In this document: positions 26,375 through 35,309 of the stretch, piece by piece | Position numbering within the stretch: position 1 is the stretch's first letter | Layout of the letters: each line of letters begins with the position of its first letter | NCBI RefSeq assembly: GCF_027213715.1 | Contig: NZ_JAPWGM010000006.1 | Location: forward strand, 1-64,000 | DNA length: 64,000 nt | Direction of reading: 5' to 3' | Origin: Pedobacter punctiformis | GTDB lineage: Bacteria > Bacteroidota > Bacteroidia > Sphingobacteriales > Sphingobacteriaceae | Translations under genes and position numbers: made by a program | The notes under the pieces: model-generated | Seen by the model: the letters and a program-made list of their open reading frames with translations, nothing else | The model's database searches: none | What the model was told of the DNA's origin: nothing

Positions 26375-28423
26375 TTAAGGTCTTATTTTAGAAAGTGATT
26401 CCAGGAACTGTTCCCGTTGCGCATCACTGTTCAGGTATTCATCATTGTCACTGTGCCGTATGAAGTCTATCACATTGGCGACTTTTGATGGGTTGTTGGG
26501 ATCTGTTCTTAAACACCGGCCAATACGCTGGATCGTTTCAAGCATCGCTTTGGACGAAGAAAAAAGGATAACGTTGAGCAAAGATTTAATATCAATACCC
26601 TCGGAAATGCGGTGACATGTAAGCAGGCAATCGATCTCGTTATTTGAGAAACGGTTTAAAACGGAAGGATCGTCCTCGCCGAAATAAGTGTGGAAATCAG
26701 CATGGTACTGGTGGATAATATCCAGGATACCCTCACCATATTCCTTGGTTTCTACAAACACAATGGTGCGGTCGAGCATTTCGCTGTGCCGTGAGATGAA
26801 ATCCTTAAACGCGGGAACCTTGCCTTCGGCAGTTTTATATACCCTGGCGATTTCATTGTAAAACTCTTCATCCGAAAGCGGATTTCCCTCCTTTAAACGT
26901 GCAGCCTTCTTGCTGTATACATTTTTTAACCTGATTTTGTCATCGGCTGAAAGTTCATAAGGAATCGGGTAGTAGTTGAAAGGTGCGAGTATACCGCCTG
27001 CAATTGCCTTTTCGAGCGGGAACTCAAAAATTATAGGACCAATATGATCAAGGATAAACTGTGTTCCTTCTTCGTCATAATCCCTTTCAGGAGTAGCACT
27101 TAATCCTAAACGGAACCTGATCCCTTCTGAAAGTCCCTGCAGCTTGGTACGGTTTCCTGCGCTTCCCAACTTGTGTACCTCATCGTGGATCATTAAAGTC
27201 CTTCCTGCGATTTTTTCAGGCAGGCTTTTTAAGCTCTTGTGTAACTGAAGCCGGGATGTTAGCAGGATTCTATTGACCGGATTTAACCGGAATGTCTCAC
27301 TGTCATGAAAATCAGAATAATTCTTTAATACAATCCAGGGAATGTTCTCATTACGCAATAGCTTCAATAACTCAACTTTCCACTGGTTTAGCAGGTCAGT
27401 TCCATCACAGGAGATAATTATACAATCGATCTGTTTTCTTTGAATCAGTTCTTTACATATCCTCAATGAGGTCCGCGTTTTGCCGGTACCGGTCGCCATA
27501 TTCAATACCCCGCGCTCTTGTTCCAGAAATTTTGAAATCGCGTTGTCCTGATGTACCCACTTATTTGGGGTTTGCTGTTCAGGTTCAATGGCCTTGGTAT
27601 CAGAAGTTAAGCGCTCGCCAATTTTCGACATCTTCGCCACCATCTGCCTCAGCTTTTCGCGCGCAAGGGGAGAAGTCCCTGGATGTTTAATGACCTCGGT
27701 AGCCAAAACACATTCTGTTTCAACTAATTCCTTTAAGGTCTTTTTTGGATATTTTTTCTGTAAGGCTACTTTAACATTCTCCAAGGGGATAACCCTAACG
27801 GCAGGAGAGGTGCCGTGCCAGGTATTTTCAAACAAACGGATCATCTCCGCAATCCGTTTCTCGGCTATTCCCTGGGCATCCCAGCTGTACTCGCACCAAA
27901 TGCTTTCAACATTATAATTAAGCGCATATTGTGAAAAGTTCAGTGAACCGTTAAATGCTGCCTGATTGCCCTGTTCATCGGTAAATATGCCGAATTTATG
28001 ATGTACTATACCAACTTTGTTTTTTCTTGGAACAACTGCAATCAATTCTAGACGACCTGATGAAACCAACCAGGAAAGGCAGTCAAAAAAGTGCTGGTTT
28101 CTCTTGGTGAGTGTTTTTGTTAAATTTTCGATATCTTTAATTAATTCCTGCTCATATTCTTCATCACTTTTCTCCTCTGCACCTTTCAAGAGTGCTGCTT
28201 TATCTTTTTCGGCCAGGCTGTCATTGATGATAAAACGCATCGTTCCGCCACTACTCAAAAAAGAAGCAAACCCAATGGCAAGTGTGGAAAAACCGGTTGA
28301 CCTGAAAAATCCAAGTCCAAGATCGAAGCGCTGGCTGTTTATAAGGCCATCAAAAAGGAATTCGCTGGGTTCAGCATCTTCCCCGGAGGTGTAAAATGGT
28401 TTGAAGTCAACGTCTTTTAGCAT
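26375..28423 (-). CDS. PLD-nuclease/SF2 helicase, Dnd-linked restriction-type protein
   Basis: A 682-aa fusion. The N-terminal third (about 1-230) is a phospholipase D-like nuclease with VHHKFGIFTD and FNGSLNFS (HxK and GSxN motifs). The rest is a superfamily 2 helicase: Walker A ATGTGKT, Walker B HDEVHKLG (a DEVH form), motif III LGLSATP, and motif VI QRIGRCLR. Helicases of this kind are described as linked to dnd clusters and are thought to take part in restriction of unmodified DNA. It is the first gene of the five-gene operon and is separated from dndB by a terminator. It replaces the DndFGH proteins, which are absent. Confidence 0.86.
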   Translation of the reverse strand: MLKDVDFKPFYTSGEDAEPSEFLFDGLINSQRFDLGLGFFRSTGFSTLAIGFASFLSSGGTMRFIINDSLAEKDKAALLKGAEEKSDEEYEQELIKDIENLTKTLTKRNQHFFDCLSWLVSSGRLELIAVVPRKNKVGIVHHKFGIFTDEQGNQAAFNGSLNFSQYALNYNVESIWCEYSWDAQGIAEKRIAEMIRLFENTWHGTSPAVRVIPLENVKVALQKKYPKKTLKELVETECVLATEVIKHPGTSPLAREKLRQMVAKMSKIGERLTSDTKAIEPEQQTPNKWVHQDNAISKFLEQERGVLNMATGTGKTRTSLRICKELIQRKQIDCIIISCDGTDLLNQWKVELLKLLRNENIPWIVLKNYSDFHDSETFRLNPVNRILLTSRLQLHKSLKSLPEKIAGRTLMIHDEVHKLGSAGNRTKLQGLSEGIRFRLGLSATPERDYDEEGTQFILDHIGPIIFEFPLEKAIAGGILAPFNYYPIPYELSADDKIRLKNVYSKKAARLKEGNPLSDEEFYNEIARVYKTAEGKVPAFKDFISRHSEMLDRTIVFVETKEYGEGILDIIHQYHADFHTYFGEDDPSVLNRFSNNEIDCLLTCHRISEGIDIKSLLNVILFSSSKAMLETIQRIGRCLRTDPNNPSKVANVIDFIRHSDNDEYLNSDAQREQFLESLSKIRP

Positions 28424-28669
28424 TCGCGAGAGCTCTAGCCTCCAAACAATGGTTTAGAGGAATTTAGATAAACTAATTAACAAATATTTTTTAAACTATA
28501 CAACGAATTCTCTGTAACTAAATCGTTGACGAAAAAATCCGGTTTTTGGAAAGGCAATGGGCATGGAAATACATAATGTCTATTTGTATGCTTTAAGATT
28601 TTGCGTCGGATACTTAATCTGCTAATCCTTTTTGATTTTGGAACCGATATAAATTTCATTTAAAAGCAA
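28424..28669. other. Spacer upstream of the restriction-like operon
   Basis: With the adjoining terminator this fills the 365 bases between the helicase start and the dndB stop. A 60-codon minus-strand frame at 28477-28659 is poor in composition and is not called. The promoter of the five-gene operon should be here; I could not fix its elements. Confidence 0.45.
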
Positions 28670-28700
28670 AAAGGAGGATAAACCACTGTTATCCTCCTTT
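28670..28700 (-). terminator. Terminator of the dnd operon
   Basis: A perfect 12-bp stem, AAAGGAGGATAA (28670-28681) with TTATCCTCCTTT (28689-28700), and a 7-base loop. In minus orientation it is followed by TTTTTGCTTTT. It lies 88 bases after the dndB stop and separates the modification operon from the restriction-like operon. Confidence 0.88.
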
Positions 28701-28788
28701 GTATGTCTTTTGCTCGTTGGTGTTAAAAGTATAAACAATCCCGATTATGAAGGTGTCTATATTCTATACATGGAGTTCCCAGGATTTT

Positions 28789-29940
28789 CTAAATAAATAG
28801 GCTTAAACCATCTCCCTGAATATAATCTTTAATTTTTTTGAAGCCGGATTCAGAGTTGAAGCCCGAAAAAGGACCGCCGTTTTGCCAATGCTCAATGCGG
28901 ACTTTGCTTCCCAGGATGATGTTCTTTAACAGATCAATGGATGCTTGGTTCATGCCTTGGTCTCTTACAACATCGCCTATCAGTGGGTTTATCGATTTGA
29001 TGCCTAGACCTTTCTGGATGTAATAATTTTTATTGTAATATACCTTTACGATTTCACCCTCTTCGCTTCTCACAATATCCTCTTTAAATGCCCCAGCCCA
29101 TTTTACCTTCACTAAATCGTTCCATATTGCATTTACGAAAAGACTGACTTCCTTTGCCGCTGTTGAACAATATTCTATCAGAGGCTGGCCAGCTAGTGTT
29201 TTATATTCAGGGTGGTCCAGTAAATACCGCTCGATCACTTTCTCTATTGATTCCGAAAAGATGGTAACTCCGATGATTCCCAGTGCGTTTTCAGAATGGA
29301 TGTCGAATTTGATCCCATAGTGCCACACACTGTCTTTAAAATCGGTTTTGAGGTGATATGCAGTTTTTATACCGATGTGCCGGTTGATTTCGTTTAATTT
29401 AATACGGTTTTCTTTGATCTGGTAGTCAAACTTGGCAAGTTCTGCAAGATCGGTATTGATCCTTTTACTTTTTGAGTTGATATCGGTAAAGATTTCGAGT
29501 TCAATTGAACGTTTATTTTCCGGGGTAAGCAAAATCACTACACTTAAGGAAAAACTATTATATTCTTCCTCTTTTTTTGCAGCTTCCCGCAGTCCGAAGA
29601 CCCTGTGCTGGCCATCAACAATCCGGAAAAGCTTTAGATCCGAGGGGATTTCGAGGGTTACATGGCCGTGCTCGTCAACTGTGAGGAACTTTTCAATAAC
29701 TTCTATATCCGCTCCCAGGATGATGGAAGTTGGAAGCTTAAAGTCGATGTCCGGATTGAGCGCAGCAGACTTGATTTTATTATAATGGACAGGGTTCGGC
29801 TGCCTTTGATAGCCATCCTCGTCTACAGCATATACTTTTACTTCACTTGCAGCGTCTAAAACAGAGAATGGAAGGATTAAACTTAAATAAGATGTATCCT
29901 TCTGATTATACCTGATTACCGGAAATTTTTGTGATGCCAT
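28789..29940 (-). CDS. dndB: DndB, phosphorothioation regulator (DGQHR)
   Basis: A 383-aa protein of normal DndB length. The DGQHR motif is at 109-113 (FRIVDGQHRVFGLREA) and is followed by EIFTDINSKSKRINTDLAEL, the typical second block. In known systems DndB is a repressor of dnd transcription and tunes modification density. It is the last gene of the dndC-dndD-dndE-RelA/SpoT-like operon, starting one base after the stop of the RelA/SpoT-like gene, so these two are translationally coupled. DndB is more often encoded before dndC; the 3' position here is notable. Confidence 0.9.
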   Translation of the reverse strand: MASQKFPVIRYNQKDTSYLSLILPFSVLDAASEVKVYAVDEDGYQRQPNPVHYNKIKSAALNPDIDFKLPTSIILGADIEVIEKFLTVDEHGHVTLEIPSDLKLFRIVDGQHRVFGLREAAKKEEEYNSFSLSVVILLTPENKRSIELEIFTDINSKSKRINTDLAELAKFDYQIKENRIKLNEINRHIGIKTAYHLKTDFKDSVWHYGIKFDIHSENALGIIGVTIFSESIEKVIERYLLDHPEYKTLAGQPLIEYCSTAAKEVSLFVNAIWNDLVKVKWAGAFKEDIVRSEEGEIVKVYYNKNYYIQKGLGIKSINPLIGDVVRDQGMNQASIDLLKNIILGSKVRIEHWQNGGPFSGFNSESGFKKIKDYIQGDGLSLFI

Positions 29941-29941
29941 A

Positions 29942-31408
29942 CTATTTAGTTAAATTTTCCAAAAAGTTTATTACTATCTCTTCAACTTTGTCATCAATCG
30001 GGTTGAGTTTATCCGAAACCTGGTCTTTGATTGCGAAAATTGCTGAATTTATGTCGATCCCTTCGCCTTCAAGACTAGTTACAAAATCAGCATGATTACC
30101 ATTAAAATATAAAATGCTGAATAGATTTGCAACTTTTTGAAGAAGATCTGCTTCACCCGAGTATGTGTCCTCCAAAATTTCTTTCACCCGGTTCTGAATT
30201 GCCAATACGTCCTGATGTTTCAGGGGATTTAAGAAAATTTCAGCACTTGCACTATAATTGATGAGCGTTTTAAAATATGTATCAAAATTGAATTCGGCAT
30301 CCTCAATGCTTTCTGATACAAATTCGGATAGTGTCTGAAGGTAGACGAGAAGTACCTCATCAATGTTCTGTTGCTCTACATTTGTTCCCGATAATTGCAA
30401 CCAGTTCAGGTAAATGGTTTCCAGGTTCATCAGAACAAGACTGTTTGAACGTATTCCGATATACTTCTTTAAGGTCTCATCTTCCGGCTTTAAATCCAGA
30501 TAGTCAAAATTTAAATCCTGTAGTTTCTGGTTACCCAATTCAAATTTAGTTTTGAAATGCCTTAGGTAACCCGATAATTCCCGGATATTGTAATTTACCC
30601 CATATTTTGCCATTAGAAGAGGGGACAGTTCATCTTCAAATGCTTTTTGTATACTTAAGTAGGCTGAATTGTTATCATATTTTCCACCTGATTCCCTTAA
30701 ATCGAAAAGCAGGGCTTCTATCTTATCCAACAAAAGACCAACATTGTTCATCGTAATCTGAACAGTGTCCTTGATCGGGGAAATGCTATAATCTTTATAA
30801 AATAAAGTATGGTCCAGATCCCCCCAGGTTTCATTTATCTTGCTCTTGATTTGGAGTTCGAACCCATAAATGCCCTGAAAGCGGCCTTTGAGACGGTAAA
30901 TTTCTAAGCCGTTACGCATTTTATCAGGTTGTTGTACTGTTAAATTCTCAAATTTGATATCGTTTGTTAAAAATACGTCTACACTGTTTATTAATAGATT
31001 GTGGACACTCTGACAATCCTGCTTCAGTTCAGTCACGATCCTTAATCCAATGATGTCATCCAGTTTTTGAATGGCATTGATAATATCACCCTTTTTTTCG
31101 TCAATGACATCTTCAGTTTTGGAGAGCAGGTCCAGCTGGTTAACCAGTTTGACACCGACTTCTTTCCTGATTAACTTCTCATAAAAACTCGAAGGGGCTT
31201 TTATCCTGGTTTTGATATAATAATATTTGGTATCATAAACCGAGTTTTTCTTACTCAAGTGATATTCTTGCGACTTTGAATCTAAAAGATCGGAGAAGAT
31301 TTTTTTTAGTTTATCTGCAGGCGTCTGCAGGTTTTCGAAAATACTTTCGGTATATATTTTTTGTAACCTACGGTATATATTTATACTGTCGTTAATGATA
31401 TTGGACAT
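29942..31408 (-). CDS. RelA/SpoT-type nucleotide pyrophosphokinase-like protein in the dnd operon
   Basis: A 488-aa protein. The first ~210 residues match a RelA/SpoT synthetase domain: IKTRIKAPSSFYEKLIRK (65-82, the ATP-binding RxKxxxSxxEK block), LDDIIGLRIV (116-125, metal aspartate), and FELQIKSKINETWGDLDHTL (183-202, catalytic glutamate, Trp195, His200) followed by YK. There is no hydrolase (HD), TGS or ACT domain. The remaining ~275 residues are a helical domain I cannot place. It lies 59 bases after dndE and 1 base before dndB. Single-domain synthetases of this kind act as stress alarmone makers or, as CapRel and toxSAS enzymes, as anti-phage toxins. A role as effector or signal coupled to DNA phosphorothioation is inferred. 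Confidence 0.85.
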   Translation of the reverse strand: MSNIINDSINIYRRLQKIYTESIFENLQTPADKLKKIFSDLLDSKSQEYHLSKKNSVYDTKYYYIKTRIKAPSSFYEKLIRKEVGVKLVNQLDLLSKTEDVIDEKKGDIINAIQKLDDIIGLRIVTELKQDCQSVHNLLINSVDVFLTNDIKFENLTVQQPDKMRNGLEIYRLKGRFQGIYGFELQIKSKINETWGDLDHTLFYKDYSISPIKDTVQITMNNVGLLLDKIEALLFDLRESGGKYDNNSAYLSIQKAFEDELSPLLMAKYGVNYNIRELSGYLRHFKTKFELGNQKLQDLNFDYLDLKPEDETLKKYIGIRSNSLVLMNLETIYLNWLQLSGTNVEQQNIDEVLLVYLQTLSEFVSESIEDAEFNFDTYFKTLINYSASAEIFLNPLKHQDVLAIQNRVKEILEDTYSGEADLLQKVANLFSILYFNGNHADFVTSLEGEGIDINSAIFAIKDQVSDKLNPIDDKVEEIVINFLENLTK

Positions 31409-31467
31409 ATTGGAGCGTTAAAAACATTTAAATATATGCTATTTAAGCATGGGATAAAATTAATCGT

Positions 31468-31863
31468 TTAATAAAAGTTGGCCAGTCCTTTTTCGATCTC
31501 GTTAATCAGGAAATCATTTCCCGATATCGTGTCTTTTTCTGTGACCTCTTTATTTATCAGCGCAAGCCCATCGTCGATGTGCATTTTTACGTATTTTGAT
31601 ATATCTTTATCGGCAGCGGATATTCCGTAATGTGTTGCAATCAAAGCAATGTAGATGTCGGCATAATTTCCGAACAGCACCTTGATATTGTATTCCTTTC
31701 CCTGCGCATCCCCGATTTTTTGCAGGTCCATTTTCGTATCCCTTGCCAAAGAATAACTAAAGGCCAATCTGGCAATGACATTTTCTGCCCCTAAATTAAG
31801 CTTGTTGGTAAGCTGTGTTACCAATTCCTTATTTGCTTTTGAAGTTTTAATACTGGTGAACAT
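31468..31863 (-). CDS. dndE: DndE, phosphorothioation complex subunit
   Basis: A 131-aa protein of the DndE family: a small helical protein with LVTQLTNKLNLGAENVIARLAF near the start (the ribbon-helix-like DNA-binding part) and GKEYNIKVLFGNYADIYIAL in the centre. DndE binds nicked DNA and joins DndC and DndD in the sulfur-inserting complex. It follows dndD by 6 bases and ends 59 bases before the RelA/SpoT-like gene. Length and order are as expected. Confidence 0.9.
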   Translation of the reverse strand: MFTSIKTSKANKELVTQLTNKLNLGAENVIARLAFSYSLARDTKMDLQKIGDAQGKEYNIKVLFGNYADIYIALIATHYGISAADKDISKYVKMHIDDGLALINKEVTEKDTISGNDFLINEIEKGLANFY

Positions 31864-31869
31864 ATCGGG

Positions 31870-33990
31870 TTATGCTTGATTAAACTGTGTGAACAGGTCA
31901 GCCGGCCAAAGGTCCGAAAAACTCGAGACATAGTTTTCATCCTGATTGATGAGGTAGGCTTTGCCAACTTTCGGCAACAGCATCTCGTATTCCTGCTCAG
32001 AGAGTTCCTTTTCCAAAAGTGGGAATAATACCACCTGTCCGGAAACAGACGGGTAAAATTCGGTTATGATATTTTTCGCGTGGTACTTATCGAGTTTCTG
32101 TAGCGGGCTGTCAATAAATACCGGGAACTGGATGTTGGATTCAGTGACCAACGCCTTTAATAAGGCCGTTGCATAAAGCTGTTGCTCTCCCTTGGAAAGC
32201 CCCTCTTTATTGATCAGATTTCCAGTAACGTCATATAGGTCTATATCAATCAGGTCGCCGGTTATCTGGACATCCACATAATCAACAAAGTTAGTTTTAT
32301 GCATCAGGGCATTCAGCTCCTTTTTAATGTTCTTTTCCAGGGAAGCCTTTTTCTTGAGTTTTAGCTCATATATAAACGCTTCAAGCTGTTTGATCAATCG
32401 TGTCGAGGTTTCGATTTTTTGTTGATCCTGTTTTTCTACCTTGATGTGCTTTGTATATTCTGATAGCTGGCGGTTTAACGTCACCAGTTCTTTATCGTAA
32501 ACACCAAGATCCACATTGATGCTGAGGATTTTTGCCGATAGGTTTTCCACGGTGGAATTTAACTCCCGGTGGGACACCCGTAACTCCTTGATTACCGGAT
32601 CTCCTGATTTGATATCGGCATCCTGTACTTTTTTATTGGTGATATTGTAACTGCTCTGTAAGCGTTTTCCTTCTGCTACCAGGGTTTTAAACTGTTTCGC
32701 ATAGGACTTCAGAAGATTGTTATAAACCGCATTGAAGTGATTGACCTGGACTTGGGTAAATCCGAGTATAATTGATTCGTTGGTGCTTTCTATCTTATCC
32801 AGATGGGTCCTTAAGATTAAATCAATTTCGTCCTGTTGCGCAATGGCAGATCCGCTGAAAGCATTTTTAAGCAATTCGTATTTCTCAGACAAAAGTTCGT
32901 TGACCAGATTGATATGTTGTTGACGTTCTTCCAGGGATATCTGATGGTGGACTTTTTGGATTTTATCCATCAGCATTGCAAATGGTGCAAGCTCAAGCAG
33001 CTCGGTAAAATTACTTTTGTTCCTGGCAATAGCTTCGCCCAAATTGATCTTCATTTTCCGGTAATCCTGAAGCTCTTCAACAGTCAGAGCACTTCCCAAC
33101 CTGATCAGTTTTTCAAATATTTCAGACAGATCGTTCTTTTTAACGATCAACTCCTGCTCTTTTCTGTCCAGATCCTCTTTTTTAATTTCAATGAGTTGGG
33201 ATAACTGGGATTTTCTTTCCTGCAGGTCCTCAATTTTCTTAATGTCTGCTTTCGCGGCTGATTTTTTGGCTACACGTAAAATTACGTTTTGCAGGCTCTG
33301 CTTTAAGTCGGTATATTTTTTGATGCCAAGAACTTCGTTATAGGCTTTGCTAAAATAGAGTTTTTCATCTGTACTCTTAACTTCCGCCAGGGCAGTGATT
33401 TTCTCCGCATCAAAGAAAAAGAATTTGGCTATTTCCTTGGGTAAAATAAAATCATTGATAAATATTTCAGATCCAATGGTTTTGGTAAGCTCATTGGTTT
33501 TTCCGTCAATCAATATTTCGAGTTCCTCGGTGTCGTTTTTTGTATTATATGATCTGTTAACCGTAACTTCATTACAGGCAAGGTGGGGAATAAAAATATT
33601 GGTCAGGGTTATGCTACCCCCAAATGTATATAACTCATTGATCTTTTCCTGGATTACACCTTGTTCCAGAACGTTTTGAGTTGCCGCCATTTGAGTGGTC
33701 AGCTCATCTAAAGCATGTCTGGACTGCTGTAGGGCAATTCTATTCATTAATTTAAAAACATAACGCTGATAGCCACCGCTCTCATGTATTTCTTTACGGT
33801 AACGCTCATCTACATCGACCATCAGCTTACCATATAAAATCCATACAAGTGCAGTTAAAAAGGATGTTTTACCAAAGCCGTTCTGTCCGGAAATTATTGT
33901 TACGTGTTTGGACGGATTGGTCGATAAGGAAAGGCTCTGCTGACCTTTATAAGCCCTGAAGTTATTCAGCTTAATCTGATCAATTAACAT
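31870..33990 (-). CDS. dndD: DndD, SMC-like ATPase of DNA phosphorothioation
   Basis: A 706-aa ATPase. Walker A is SGQNGFGKTS (34-43), the family block KFFFFDAEKITALAEV lies at about 190-205, two long coiled-coil arms fill the centre, and the C-terminal head has GLSKGEQQLYATALL and FIDSPLQKLD (signature and Walker B/D-loop). DndD hydrolyses ATP to open or nick DNA for sulfur insertion. The start overlaps the end of dndC by 7 bases. Confidence 0.93.
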   Translation of the reverse strand: MLIDQIKLNNFRAYKGQQSLSLSTNPSKHVTIISGQNGFGKTSFLTALVWILYGKLMVDVDERYRKEIHESGGYQRYVFKLMNRIALQQSRHALDELTTQMAATQNVLEQGVIQEKINELYTFGGSITLTNIFIPHLACNEVTVNRSYNTKNDTEELEILIDGKTNELTKTIGSEIFINDFILPKEIAKFFFFDAEKITALAEVKSTDEKLYFSKAYNEVLGIKKYTDLKQSLQNVILRVAKKSAAKADIKKIEDLQERKSQLSQLIEIKKEDLDRKEQELIVKKNDLSEIFEKLIRLGSALTVEELQDYRKMKINLGEAIARNKSNFTELLELAPFAMLMDKIQKVHHQISLEERQQHINLVNELLSEKYELLKNAFSGSAIAQQDEIDLILRTHLDKIESTNESIILGFTQVQVNHFNAVYNNLLKSYAKQFKTLVAEGKRLQSSYNITNKKVQDADIKSGDPVIKELRVSHRELNSTVENLSAKILSINVDLGVYDKELVTLNRQLSEYTKHIKVEKQDQQKIETSTRLIKQLEAFIYELKLKKKASLEKNIKKELNALMHKTNFVDYVDVQITGDLIDIDLYDVTGNLINKEGLSKGEQQLYATALLKALVTESNIQFPVFIDSPLQKLDKYHAKNIITEFYPSVSGQVVLFPLLEKELSEQEYEMLLPKVGKAYLINQDENYVSSFSDLWPADLFTQFNQA

Positions 33991-35309
33991 GCTGCCCTTT
34001 TGTTTGTATGTTTAACAATGTGGTTTTCGATATCATTTTGAATACCGTATCTATTGACTAGTATTATTTTTGCTTTTTGCAGCTCCAGCAACTCATTGAT
34101 CAGTTGGAAATCATCTTCGTCTGCACAAACCTTTTTTAACAGGTCTTTTTCAAATACCTGGTCATCTGAAAATTCCTCCTTGGTCATCTGGGTCTGGTAA
34201 ACCGAATTATAAATGTCCGCAACATTATGATCGAAAATAGAATCGCGGTGCCATGTTACCTGTATGGCTACGAGTTCCTGATAGTTGATCAGAATAAGGT
34301 TGGGATCTTCCTGCTGTACTTCTTTTTGTGCCTTTAAAAGCCACTCTAACATAAAAGCTCTTTTCTCAGGTAAATATGGCCCCCAGTTATTCTCATCCGC
34401 ATCATCCTGATCCTGGTTCCGGCGCCAGGTTTGCCGCCAGTCACGGTTATTACGTTCATCTACCAGCATATCCCTGAACTCAACCAAGGGTTCCATCCAT
34501 TCTTCTCCGTTATCTACCAATGCCTCCATTGATTTATCGCGTTTTACAACGCTGCATACCCAGCAACCAAATCTGCTTTGTCCACAGGATGGGGTCGTGG
34601 TATCGATTACCAATGGACAATCACCACCGGAAGCATTTTTATAAAGCGTGATCAAATCCCTGTGTGTTCCACCCCAGGGGGGATTGACCTGCAACAAATA
34701 TGTCCATAGCTCATCTGTTTCAACGTCTTTGATTGGGGCAAAAACAAAAGCATTCGGTAGCACATGCTTGCGGAGCCGTTCACTATCTATATGGATTTTG
34801 GTGCGCTCGATACTTTTAGCGCGGTTGGAGCTTTCATCACTTCTGGTTCCCAACAGGATTATCGCTTCTCCAACTTCTGAGATTTTTGATTTGATAAACT
34901 GGGTTGTCGGGTCGATTTTCAAACGGTCAGTACACCATCTGAAAGAATTGTTCGGGGCAGGGTAGCCTTTCCCCAATAGATTAACCCAAAATGTATCTTC
35001 TAAGCGTGGACTTGTCTGTTGCACTGAAATAGGCATCCCTTCCGCTGCTGCTGCTTTTTGGATATGGTCCAAAGTCACATGAATAAATTTCGCAATTCTT
35101 GGATTTTCGACCAAAGTATCATTACACACTACGTATACATGTCGATTTCTCATCAAAGGGTCTATCTTTCGCAGGGCAAGCCATACCAGTTGCAAAAGCA
35201 TGGTTGAGTCCTTCCCTCCTGAGAAACCCAATATCCATGGACGCGGGTTGTCATCGTTAAGGTACTGGTCCTGTATTTCAGACGCTAAGAACTTTAAATC
35301 TAATGCCAT
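33984..35309 (-). CDS. dndC: DndC, phosphorothioation sulfurtransferase
   Basis: A 441-aa protein of the PAPS-reductase/PP-loop class. The PP-loop ATP pyrophosphatase motif SGGKDS is at 30-35. Cysteines 231, 242, 249 and 252 (GGDCPLV, PSCGQSRFGCWVC) are placed as the iron-sulfur ligands of DndC. It activates the DNA backbone and transfers sulfur supplied by a cysteine desulfurase. No dndA (desulfurase) is present in the window, so a chromosomal IscS/SufS must serve, as in several known systems. First gene of the dnd operon. Confidence 0.93.
   Translation of the reverse strand: MALDLKFLASEIQDQYLNDDNPRPWILGFSGGKDSTMLLQLVWLALRKIDPLMRNRHVYVVCNDTLVENPRIAKFIHVTLDHIQKAAAAEGMPISVQQTSPRLEDTFWVNLLGKGYPAPNNSFRWCTDRLKIDPTTQFIKSKISEVGEAIILLGTRSDESSNRAKSIERTKIHIDSERLRKHVLPNAFVFAPIKDVETDELWTYLLQVNPPWGGTHRDLITLYKNASGGDCPLVIDTTTPSCGQSRFGCWVCSVVKRDKSMEALVDNGEEWMEPLVEFRDMLVDERNNRDWRQTWRRNQDQDDADENNWGPYLPEKRAFMLEWLLKAQKEVQQEDPNLILINYQELVAIQVTWHRDSIFDHNVADIYNSVYQTQMTKEEFSDDQVFEKDLLKKVCADEDDFQLINELLELQKAKIILVNRYGIQNDIENHIVKHTNKRAAC

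Noticed and set aside
28477..28659. 60-codon minus-strand frame upstream of the helicase gene
   Set aside because: Odd basic/proline composition, ends just before a terminator, and no family; treated as promoter region.
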